Assembly (NCBI GenBank): GCA_910578305.1
Contig: CAJTQH010000050.1
Coordinates: forward strand, 7,318 to 16,632
Length of the DNA stretch: 9,315 nucleotides
From: an uncultured Muribaculaceae bacterium
GTDB lineage: Bacteria; Bacteroidota; Bacteroidia; Bacteroidales; Muribaculaceae
Direction of reading: 5' to 3'
Under the pieces are notes generated by a model that was given only the letters and a program-made list of their open reading frames with translations, did not search any database and was not told the DNA's origin. This document shows, piece by piece, positions 1 to 5,970 of the stretch. Position 1 is the first letter of the stretch; each line of letters starts with the position of its first letter. The translations under genes and the position numbers were made by a program.

Positions 1-8
1 TGCCGCCG

Positions 9-17
9 TTTTTTTTT
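9..17 (+). terminator. T-run, possible tail of an intrinsic terminator from a gene to the left
   Basis: Nine consecutive T follow a GC-rich TGCCGCCG at the very left edge. This is the shape of the 3' arm and U-tract of an intrinsic terminator, but the 5' arm would lie outside the window, so the stem cannot be verified. It could equally be a simple homopolymer. Confidence 0.25.
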
Positions 18-36
18 ATTGGGTTTTGAGGGTGGG

Positions 37-146
37 ATCACGCGATTCGCATTGGACGTTTTGCGGGGAAACGCTTTTGTCGGGAATGCGAGGGCTGGAA
101 GCCCTCCCTCCTATGCGGACGCACCGGTGGCGCGTTCCTACCGGTT
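37..146. repeat. Degenerate intergenic tandem repeat, copy 1
   Basis: This unit starts at ATCACGCG and returns 128 bp later as ATCATGCG. The core at 86-146 matches the core of copy 2 (214-275) at about 57 of 62 positions with one single-base indel. The left half (37-85) is more diverged but keeps blocks such as GCGGGGAA and GTCGG. Two hairpins are visible: AGGGCT/AGCCCT (91-96 with 100-105, loop GGA) and GGACGC pairing with GCGTTC (117-122 with 132-137, one G-T wobble). The second hairpin loop contains the palindrome CACCGGTG. No protein is supported here: a plus-strand open frame crosses both copies, but the reading frame of the repeat changes between them. It is probably a multi-copy intergenic or transcribed hairpin element of unknown function. 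Confidence 0.75.
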
Positions 147-164
147 GCCAGTGTTTAAGCCGAT

Positions 165-275
165 ATCATGCGACTGATTTCGGCCTTGGCGGGGAATGCT
201 TTCGGTCGGTAGCATGCGACGGCTGGAAGCCCTCCTTCCTATGGCGGACGCACCGGTGGCGCGTCCCTACTGGTT
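165..275. repeat. Degenerate intergenic tandem repeat, copy 2
   Basis: This is the second copy, offset by 128 bp from the first. The core 214-275 keeps both hairpins: GGCT/AGCC (221-224 with 228-231, loop GGA) and a perfect GGACGC/GCGTCC stem (246-251 with 261-266). Where the copies differ inside the second stem, pairing is preserved (C in this copy, T giving a G-T wobble in copy 1), which hints that structure rather than sequence is maintained. A degenerate start of a third unit follows at about 276-300 (AGTATTTATGGCGAC resembles AGTGTTTAAGCCGAT at 150-164) and then the similarity fades. Confidence 0.75.
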
Positions 276-328
276 AGTATTTATGGCGACAATGCGCGAG
301 GGTGTGATGAGTGAGGTAGGGGTATGAC

Positions 329-387
329 AAAAGAGAATCCGGATGTCAGGGCATCGCCTTGGGAGGTCGGATGCGCCACGGATTCTC
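329..387 (-). terminator. Nested hairpin downstream of rpsU, probable terminator or small structured RNA
   Basis: Read on the minus strand, a perfect 9-bp stem (GAGAATCCG with CGGATTCTC, positions 379-387 and 333-341) is followed at once by TTTT (332-329). This fits Rho-independent termination 42 bp after the rpsU stop. The enclosed 37 nt are not an open loop. They fold again through GCATC/GATGC (351-355 with 370-374), extended by GG/CC around a bulged G, and a small CCT/AGG tip (357-359 with 364-366). That is more elaborate than an ordinary terminator, so a stable 3' end or a small RNA is possible. The U-tract is short, hence moderate confidence. Confidence 0.55.
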
Positions 388-429
388 CTATGATTTCAAA
401 TAAATGCAGGCGATTAAGCCGTAATCGGC

Positions 430-621
430 TTATTCTTCTACGGCACGGAGCTTCTGCACGTAAACCGCTTTCATCATCTTCTTGCGGTTAGTAACCGAAG
501 GCTTCTGGAAAGCCTGACGGCTGCGAAGTTCTTTTACAATACCGGTTTTTTCAAATTTACGTTTGAATTTCTTCAGAGCGCGTTCGATGTTTTCGCCTTC
601 TTTTACCTGTACGATAATCAT
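430..621 (-). CDS. rpsU: 30S ribosomal protein bS21
   Basis: This encodes a 63-residue, very basic protein that begins MIIVQVKEGENIERALKKFK and continues with the KFEKTGIVKELR segment typical of bS21. Full length matches the usual 63-64 residues in Bacteroidetes. It is a component of the small ribosomal subunit platform near the 3' end of 16S rRNA. In Bacteroidetes, bS21 is known to help hide the anti-Shine-Dalgarno sequence, which relates to the scarcity of Shine-Dalgarno sites in the phylum. The start ATG at 621-619 gives the conserved N-terminus. The leader just upstream is A-rich (ACTAAAAA) with no Shine-Dalgarno motif. The gene stands alone, divergent from the MFS gene, with a strong promoter about 50 bp upstream and a hairpin terminator downstream. 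Confidence 0.97.
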   Translation of the reverse strand: MIIVQVKEGENIERALKKFKRKFEKTGIVKELRSRQAFQKPSVTNRKKMMKAVYVQKLRAVEE

Positions 622-674
622 TTTTTAGTGTCTATGTTTGATGTTAATTATTTGCTTACTTGCTTTTAGCGGGG

Positions 675-705
675 CAAAATTAACCATAGTTTTTCACATC
701 TCAAA
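675..705 (-). promoter_or_regulatory. Bacteroidetes-type promoter of rpsU
   Basis: On the minus strand, TTTG (705-702) is followed by exactly 19 bp and then TAATTTTG (682-675). This matches the Bacteroidetes sigma-ABfr consensus TTTG/TAnnTTTG in both boxes and in spacing. Transcription would start near 668, giving a leader of roughly 50 nt before the rpsU ATG. Confidence 0.8.
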
Positions 706-772
706 ACTTTTTCGCTCATTTTCCTAAAAATGAATCAAAAAAATAACAGTGGCTCATTGTGTAAAGAATTAG

Positions 773-780
773 TAATTTTG
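773..780 (+). promoter_or_regulatory. Candidate -7 box of the MFS gene promoter
   Basis: TAATTTTG matches the Bacteroidetes -7 consensus TAnnTTTG and lies 35 bp before the MFS start codon, so the leader would be about 30 nt. No TTTG is found at the proper distance upstream. The nearest TTG (757-759) is too close, so this is a weaker promoter call than that of rpsU. The two divergent promoters share the 194-bp gap 622-815. Confidence 0.5.
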
Positions 781-815
781 CAGCGCAAACCAAGCTATGA
801 CTTATCTTTTTAATC

Positions 816-1991
816 ATGAATGAACGTCTGTGGAATAAGGAATACTGCAAGGTGATGACGGGTAATTTCATGCTGTTTTTCTCATTTTACCTGCTCACGC
901 CTCTGCTTCCGATATATCTTGACACCCAATTTCATGCCGACAAGGACATGATAGGGCTTGTGCTTTCGGGCTATGTGATAGCGGCTCTGGCCGTAAGGCC
1001 GTTCAGTGGCTTCATAGTGGATACGTTTGACCGCAAGAGGGTGCTAAGTCTATGCTTCTTCGCGTTTTTCATATGTTTTACAGGCTACATAGGAGCGAGC
1101 AGCATATTGCTTTTTGCCATAGTACGCACGATACACGGGTTGCCATTCGGTGCGGCGACGGTGGCCAATTCGACGGTGGCCATAGACGTGCTGCCTTCGT
1201 CGCGGCGCAACGAGGGAATAAGCTATTATGGCCTGAGCAATAATCTGGCTATGGCGTCGGCTCCGTCGACAGGTATCTGGATATATCATGCGACGGGTAA
1301 TTTCATGCTGCTGTTCTGGATATCGCTGGCGGTGGCATTCGCGGGATTTTACTGCGCGTCGTCGGTGAGGCTGACGCGTCGCGAGCCTGTGGCCGAGAAG
1401 CCGCGTATGAGTCTTGACCGATTTTTTCTGACCCGCGCGTGGCTCATGGCCATAAACATACTGTTTTTCGGCCTGTGCTGGGGGGTGATGAGCAATTATG
1501 TGGCTCTTTACGGCCAAGAGAAACTCGGCATCACTGACGGAACGGGGCTATTTTTCATACTTCTGGCAGCGGGACTCGTCATATCGCGACTTTACGGTGT
1601 GAAGGCTCTCCGTGCCGGGCGACTGACAGAGATAGCCATAAGCGGCGCTCTGCTCGGAGTGGCAGGCTATACGCTCTTTGCCTTATCGCCGGGGAAGTGG
1701 TCGTACTATCTGTCGGCTCTGGCCATAGGTCTTGGCAACGGGCGCATGTATCCGGCATTCCTCAACATGTTTATCAGTGTGGCGCGGCACGATCAGCGCG
1801 GCACGGCCAACTCGTCGATACTCATTTCGTGGGACTGCGGCATGGGTCTCGGCATACTGCTCGGAGGGGTGCTTATAGAATATGCGGGATTTACGGCCGC
1901 ATTCCTGGTCACAGCCGCATCGCAGGCCGCAGGCACACTGCTGCTGATATTCGTAACACGCCGATTCTATCTCAGCAGGCGTCGCGTATGA
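816..1991 (+). CDS. Major facilitator superfamily transporter, substrate unknown
   Basis: This encodes a 391-residue inner-membrane protein with about 12 hydrophobic segments, the usual size of a drug or sugar efflux-type MFS permease. The signature motif A is present between helices 2 and 3 at residues 65-75 (GFIVDTFDRKR, with G65, D69 and R73), and a similar RPFSG lead-in stands just before it. A hydrophilic stretch around residues 185-205 (RLTRREPVAEKPRMSL) separates the two six-helix halves. I recognise the general COG2814-like class but cannot assign a substrate. Upstream of the fucose genes it might export or import a related sugar, but it has its own promoter box and a 138-bp gap to fucI, so linkage is only positional. 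Residues 15-20 and 160-165 (TGNFML) come from an exact 19-bp direct repeat in the DNA. Confidence 0.88.
   Translation: MNERLWNKEYCKVMTGNFMLFFSFYLLTPLLPIYLDTQFHADKDMIGLVLSGYVIAALAVRPFSGFIVDTFDRKRVLSLCFFAFFICFTGYIGASSILLFAIVRTIHGLPFGAATVANSTVAIDVLPSSRRNEGISYYGLSNNLAMASAPSTGIWIYHATGNFMLLFWISLAVAFAGFYCASSVRLTRREPVAEKPRMSLDRFFLTRAWLMAINILFFGLCWGVMSNYVALYGQEKLGITDGTGLFFILLAAGLVISRLYGVKALRAGRLTEIAISGALLGVAGYTLFALSPGKWSYYLSALAIGLGNGRMYPAFLNMFISVARHDQRGTANSSILISWDCGMGLGILLGGVLIEYAGFTAAFLVTAASQAAGTLLLIFVTRRFYLSRRRV
857..875 (+). repeat. 19-bp exact direct repeat inside the MFS gene (second copy at 1292-1310)
   Basis: GACGGGTAATTTCATGCTG occurs at 857-875 and again at 1292-1310. The offset is 435 bp, exactly 145 codons, so both copies encode TGNFML at the start of a membrane segment. 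Confidence 0.85.
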
Positions 1992-2036
1992 CAGCACATT
2001 TACGCAAATTCCATGCAAGTAATCCAGCTTTTTCAT

Positions 2037-2044
2037 TATCTTTG
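2037..2044 (+). promoter_or_regulatory. Candidate -7 box of the fucose operon promoter
   Basis: TATCTTTG fits TAnnTTTG and would start transcription near 2051, giving a leader of about 79 nt before fucI. There is no TTTG about 19-21 bp upstream, so the promoter would need help from an activator or be intrinsically weak, as expected for an inducible operon. It is the only good -7 match I see in the gap 1992-2129. Confidence 0.45.
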
Positions 2045-2051
2045 CCACTAT

Positions 2052-2080
2052 CGGTGTGACAGACAGTGACCGTAGTGTCA
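2052..2080. promoter_or_regulatory. Operator-like repeats in the fucI leader
   Basis: Three GTGAC-like elements stand in line at 2056-2060 (GTGAC), 2066-2070 (GTGAC) and 2075-2079 (GTGTC), spaced 10 and 9 bp. The outer part also forms an inverted repeat TGACA/TGTCA (2057-2061 with 2076-2080). They lie immediately downstream of the candidate -7 box, where a repressor would block transcription. Bacteroides fucose operons are known to be repressed by FucR, a GntR-family protein relieved by L-fucose. Whether this is its site is inference. A short RNA hairpin is the alternative reading. Confidence 0.4.
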
Positions 2081-2129
2081 TCGCCTAATTAAAACAAATC
2101 TGACATATACCTAAATCATTATACCAACC

Positions 2130-3908
2130 ATGAACAACAATCATCCTAAAATCGGCATACGCCCCACGATAGACGGACGTCAGGGCGGAGTGCGCGAGAG
2201 CCTTGAAGAGAAGACAATGAATCTGGCCAAAGCAGTGGCCGATCTTATAACGGAAAATCTGCGCTATCCTGACGGAACGCCTGTGGAGTGTGTGATAGCC
2301 GACAGCACGATAGGCCGTGTGGCTGAAAGTGCCGCCTGCGCCGAAAAATTTGAGCGCGAAGGTGTGGGCGCCACCATCACCGTGACCTCATGCTGGTGTT
2401 ATGGCAGCGAGACCATGGACATGAATCCTTACTATCCTAAAGCCGTGTGGGGCTTTAACGGCACCGAGCGTCCGGGAGCAGTGTATCTGGCCGCGGTGCT
2501 GGCCGCCCACGCCCAGAAGGGTCTGCCTGCATTCGGCATATACGGCCGGGACGTGCAGGACATAGACGACAACAGCATACCGGACGATGTGGCGGAGAAG
2601 TTGCTGCGGTTTGCCCGCGGCGCCGTAGCTGTGGCAAGCATGCGCGGCAAGAGCTATCTGTCGATAGGCAGCATGTGCATGGGTATAGCCGGTTCGATAG
2701 TAGACCCGGACTTTTTTCAGGAATATCTCGGCATGCGCAACGAGAGTGTGGACGAGACGGAGATACTGCGCCGTATGGATGAAGGAATATATGACAAGGC
2801 AGAGTATGCAAAAGCTATGGCCTGGACAGAAAAGCACTGCAAGTGCAACGAGGGCGATGACTTCAAAAACCGCCCGGAGAAGCGCAAGACACGTCAGCAG
2901 AAGGATGCCGACTGGGAGTTTATAGTGAAAATGACTCTGATAGTGCGCGACCTGATGAAAGGCAATCCGCGTCTGAAAGAACTCGGATTTAAAGAGGAAG
3001 CTCTGGGGCACAACGCCATAGCAGCCGGCTTTCAGGGCCAACGCCAATGGACTGACTGGAAGCCTAACGGTGACTTCACGGAGGCTCTGCTGAACACATC
3101 GTTTGACTGGAACGGCATACGCGAGGCTTTTGTGCTTGCCACGGAAAACGACGCATGCAACGGTGTGGCGATGCTGTTCGGACATCTGCTCACAGGGTGC
3201 GGCCAGATGTTTTCGGACGTGCGCACCTACTGGAGCCCCGATGCTGTGAAGCGCGTGACCGGCAAGGAACTGACCGGGCGTGCGTCGGGCGGCATAATAC
3301 ACCTCATCAACTCAGGCGCCACCACTCTCGACGCCACCGGCGCAAGCGTGAGCGACAAGGGCGAGCCGTGCATGAAACCGTCGTGGGAGATGACCGACGC
3401 TGATGTGGAGGCTTGTCTGAAAGCCACCACATGGTATCCGGCCGACCGCGACTACTTCCGCGGCGGCGGTTTTTCGTCGAACTTCCTCACACGCGGCGGC
3501 ATGCCCGTGACCATGTCGCGACTTAACCTCGTGAAAGGCCTGGGCCCTGTGCTTCAGATAGCCGAAGGATGGACCGTGGACATCGACCCGGAGATAAATG
3601 CGGTGCTTGACAAACGCACCGACCCGACATGGCCCACCACATGGTTTGTGCCGCGCCTGTGCGACAAGCCGGCCTTCAGAGATGTGTATTCGGTGATGAA
3701 CAACTGGGGAGCGAATCACGGTGCCATAAGCTACGGCCACATAGGGCACGATCTGGTGACGCTGGCCTCGATGCTGCGCATACCGGTGTGCATGCACAAT
3801 CTGGATGACGACAGCCTATTCCGTCCGGCGGCATGGAACGCGTTCGGAATGGATAAGGAAGGCTCGGATTACCGTGCCTGCAAAAACTATGGTCCTATAT
3901 ATAAATAA
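2130..3908 (+). CDS. fucI: L-fucose isomerase
   Basis: This cytoplasmic enzyme converts L-fucose to L-fuculose (and, in the family, D-arabinose to D-ribulose) using Mn2+, the first intracellular step of fucose catabolism. The 592 residues match the 591 of E. coli FucI. The N-terminus KIGIRPTIDGRQGGVRESLE is typical of the family. The three metal ligands known from E. coli (Glu337, Asp361, His528) fall at E339 (ATEND), D363 (FSDVRTYW) and H530 (WGANHG), a constant shift of two residues. The active site therefore looks complete. The FQGQRQWTDW segment (301-310) is another family hallmark. Family enzymes are hexamers. The chosen ATG has no Shine-Dalgarno sequence, as usual in this phylum. It is first in a four-gene operon, with fucA starting 15 bp after its stop. 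Confidence 0.97.
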   Translation: MNNNHPKIGIRPTIDGRQGGVRESLEEKTMNLAKAVADLITENLRYPDGTPVECVIADSTIGRVAESAACAEKFEREGVGATITVTSCWCYGSETMDMNPYYPKAVWGFNGTERPGAVYLAAVLAAHAQKGLPAFGIYGRDVQDIDDNSIPDDVAEKLLRFARGAVAVASMRGKSYLSIGSMCMGIAGSIVDPDFFQEYLGMRNESVDETEILRRMDEGIYDKAEYAKAMAWTEKHCKCNEGDDFKNRPEKRKTRQQKDADWEFIVKMTLIVRDLMKGNPRLKELGFKEEALGHNAIAAGFQGQRQWTDWKPNGDFTEALLNTSFDWNGIREAFVLATENDACNGVAMLFGHLLTGCGQMFSDVRTYWSPDAVKRVTGKELTGRASGGIIHLINSGATTLDATGASVSDKGEPCMKPSWEMTDADVEACLKATTWYPADRDYFRGGGFSSNFLTRGGMPVTMSRLNLVKGLGPVLQIAEGWTVDIDPEINAVLDKRTDPTWPTTWFVPRLCDKPAFRDVYSVMNNWGANHGAISYGHIGHDLVTLASMLRIPVCMHNLDDDSLFRPAAWNAFGMDKEGSDYRACKNYGPIYK

Positions 3909-3916
3909 TGAGGTGA
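3909..3916 (+). promoter_or_regulatory. Strong Shine-Dalgarno sequence of fucA
   Basis: TGAGGTGA lies directly after the fucI stop and ends 7 nt before the fucA ATG. Its GAGGTGA can pair over seven bases with the 3' end of 16S rRNA. None of the other genes in this window has a comparable site, and such sites are uncommon in Bacteroidetes. It may let fucA be translated at its own rate. Confidence 0.6.
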
Positions 3917-3923
3917 CTACGAT

Positions 3924-4565
3924 ATGGCCAAGATATCTCAGATAGAAGAATTCGTGAAGCAGGCACGCCGCGTGGGCGATGCAGGACTGACAATATGCAG
4001 CAGCGGAAACCTGTCGTGGCGACTGCCGTCGGGCGAAGTGCTGCTTTCGGGCACAGGCTCGTGGATACCGGAACTGACCGCCGACCGCGTGGCAGTGTGC
4101 GATCTTGAATCGGGCGATGTGCTCAACGGAGTGCGCCCGTCGATGGAAAGCACATTTCACATGGGGGTGATGCGGCGTAGGCCCGACGTGAATGTGGTGC
4201 TGCACTTCCAAAGCCCTTATGCCACAGCAGTGGCGTGCATGGCCCGCCGCCCGTCGACATTCAACTTCACGGCCGAAATGGCTCTGCACGTGGGTGAAGA
4301 GATACCAATGATACCGTATTTCCGCCCAGGCTCGCCAGAACTGGCGGCACACGTGGTGGATGCCATGGCCGAGCACAACTCGGTGATGCTGCTAAAGCAC
4401 GGACAGGTGGTGTGCGGCAAGGATTTCGACCAGGCTTTCGAGCGTGCGATGTTTTTCGAGATGGGATGCCGCATAGCTGTGATGTGCGGCGACAACACCG
4501 ATCCGCTGACACGCGCGGAGATAGATGATCTGGAGTCGTACTTTTCAGGCAAACAGGGCAAATGA
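3924..4565 (+). CDS. fucA: Class II aldolase, L-fuculose-1-phosphate aldolase
   Basis: This would cleave L-fuculose-1-phosphate to dihydroxyacetone phosphate and L-lactaldehyde in the cytoplasm. The 213 residues match the class II aldolase/adducin domain (E. coli FucA has 215). By recalled alignment with E. coli FucA, the phosphate-site residues G28-N29, T45-G46 and S73, the catalytic Glu (E75) and two zinc His (H94, H159) are kept. Three other residues differ: Ser72 becomes M74, zinc ligand His94 becomes Q96 (HFQ instead of HxH), and proton-donor Tyr113 becomes F115. This may be the normal Bacteroidales form of FucA or a related aldolase with altered chemistry. Position between fucI and the kinase strongly supports the fucose role. 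The ATG overlaps nothing upstream and follows a strong Shine-Dalgarno site. The stop overlaps the kinase start (ATGA), suggesting translational coupling. Confidence 0.88.
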   Translation: MAKISQIEEFVKQARRVGDAGLTICSSGNLSWRLPSGEVLLSGTGSWIPELTADRVAVCDLESGDVLNGVRPSMESTFHMGVMRRRPDVNVVLHFQSPYATAVACMARRPSTFNFTAEMALHVGEEIPMIPYFRPGSPELAAHVVDAMAEHNSVMLLKHGQVVCGKDFDQAFERAMFFEMGCRIAVMCGDNTDPLTRAEIDDLESYFSGKQGK

Positions 4566-5908
4566 CACAAGCATACATAGCCGTAGACTTCGGCGCCGGG
4601 AGCGGCAGAGTGATAGCAGGCCTTCCCGGCGGCGACGGCTCCATAAATATCATAGAGATACATCGGTTCGAAAACCGCAGGGTGCGTCTCGGACAACACG
4701 TATACTGGGACTTTCCCGCCCTGTGGGCGGAGATGATCGCCGGGCTGCGTAAAGCCGTCGATGCGGGATATCAGATCAAGAGCATAGGTGTGGACACGTG
4801 GGGCGTGGACTTCGGGCTGCTCGACGCCCGAGGCAATCTGATAGGAAATCCGGTGTGTTACCGAGATCCGTCGATAGCCGGAGCCGCCGAACGCTTTCTG
4901 CACGGCCGCGACACAGACAGCCACTATTCGCAGGCCGGAATACAGATAATGGATATAAACTCGCTGTACCGGCTCGCCGACATGGCCAAGACGTCGCCGG
5001 AGATAATAGCGGCAGCCGACCGGCTGCTGTTTATGCCCGATCTGTTCTGCTACTATCTTACCGGTGTGGCCTGCAATGAATACACCATATCCACCACATC
5101 GGGACTGATCGACGCACGCAGCCGCATGTGGAACCGCGAGCTTATAGCCGAGGCGGAACTGCCTGAACGTCTATTTGGCAACATAGTCATGCCGGGCGAT
5201 ATCATAGGCTATCTGACCGACGATGTGCTCGAAAGTATAGGCATCAACTATAAGGTGCCGGTGGTGGCAGTGGCCTCGCACGACACGGCCAGCGCAGTGG
5301 CTGAGGTGAAAGCATATGGCTATGGCGGCAGCAACGCATTCATCAGTTCGGGGACATGGTCGCTTCTGGGAGTAGTGACCGATAGTCCCATACTCACTCC
5401 GGAGGCCAGAGAAGCCGGATTTTCCAATGAAGGTGCCGCTTACGGCAAGATCTGTCTGCTGCAAAATATCACCGGGCTATGGATAATGCAGCGTATGATG
5501 GAGCAATGGGGATGCAACGACTATGACGAGATAACAGCACGCGCCGAGGAGTCGGAACTTGAATCAGTGATAGACGTGGATGATGACGCATTCGTCAATC
5601 CGACTGATATGTGTACGGCCATAGACCGGTATTGCGAGTCACATGACATGAAAGTACCGACAAGCCGCGGCGACTATGCCCGCTGCGCGCTGCAGTCGCT
5701 CGCCATGCGCTATAAACGCGGCATAGATGACTTGAACCGCCTTCTGCCACATCCGGTGACATCGCTCACCATCGTTGGCGGAGGCAGCCGCAACCGACTG
5801 CTCAATGAACTGACACACCTCACTACCGGACTGCCGGTGGTGTGTGGCGCAGCCGAAGCCACTGCAATGGGAAACATAGCAGTGCAGCATCGGGCCGCTC
5901 AATCCTGA
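4562..5908 (+). CDS. fucK: L-fuculokinase of the rhamnulokinase-like FGGY family
   Basis: This phosphorylates L-fuculose at O1 with ATP in the cytoplasm. FGGY-kinase features appear in order: N-terminal phosphate loop DFGAGSGR (9-16), sugar-site VDTWGVDFG (77-85), catalytic Asp in SHDTASA (D241, equivalent to D237 of E. coli RhaB), GTWSLLG (264-270), and the C-terminal nucleotide site IVGGGSRNRLLN (404-415) with EATAMGN (432-438). Sequence is closer to rhamnulokinase than to E. coli FucK, so fuculose specificity is inferred from the operon. The protein has 448 residues and ends only ten residues after GN, whereas relatives run about 470-490 with a final helix. The missing tail may be natural or the result of a 1-base shift near 5885. 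The start overlaps the fucA stop by 4 bp (ATGA). Confidence 0.9.
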   Translation: MTQAYIAVDFGAGSGRVIAGLPGGDGSINIIEIHRFENRRVRLGQHVYWDFPALWAEMIAGLRKAVDAGYQIKSIGVDTWGVDFGLLDARGNLIGNPVCYRDPSIAGAAERFLHGRDTDSHYSQAGIQIMDINSLYRLADMAKTSPEIIAAADRLLFMPDLFCYYLTGVACNEYTISTTSGLIDARSRMWNRELIAEAELPERLFGNIVMPGDIIGYLTDDVLESIGINYKVPVVAVASHDTASAVAEVKAYGYGGSNAFISSGTWSLLGVVTDSPILTPEAREAGFSNEGAAYGKICLLQNITGLWIMQRMMEQWGCNDYDEITARAEESELESVIDVDDDAFVNPTDMCTAIDRYCESHDMKVPTSRGDYARCALQSLAMRYKRGIDDLNRLLPHPVTSLTIVGGGSRNRLLNELTHLTTGLPVVCGAAEATAMGNIAVQHRAAQS

Positions 5909-5970
5909 TTTCATATCTATAACCGCTATCTCATCGAAACAAATCGCACACATTTCTTCAAAGCTGAAAA

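Noticed and set aside
86..275. CRISPR-like direct repeats
   Set aside because: Only two diverged copies 128 bp apart, with no short unique spacers of constant length and no cas genes.
26..277. 83-codon open frame on the plus strand across the repeats
   Set aside because: The peptide RTHRWRVPTG recurs only because a 1-base indel brings the 3' parts of the repeat into phase. The 5' parts are in different frames, so the element is not evolving as protein. Composition is also unlike a real gene.
1697..2059. 120-codon plus-strand frame overlapping the MFS 3' end
   Set aside because: It lies in another frame of the MFS gene, is His/Arg rich, and only its last part leaves the MFS gene; no start signal.
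2388..3302. 304-codon minus-strand open frame inside fucI
   Set aside because: It is a shadow of a clearly real gene in GC-rich DNA; the translation is rich in His, Ala and Arg with no recognisable domain.
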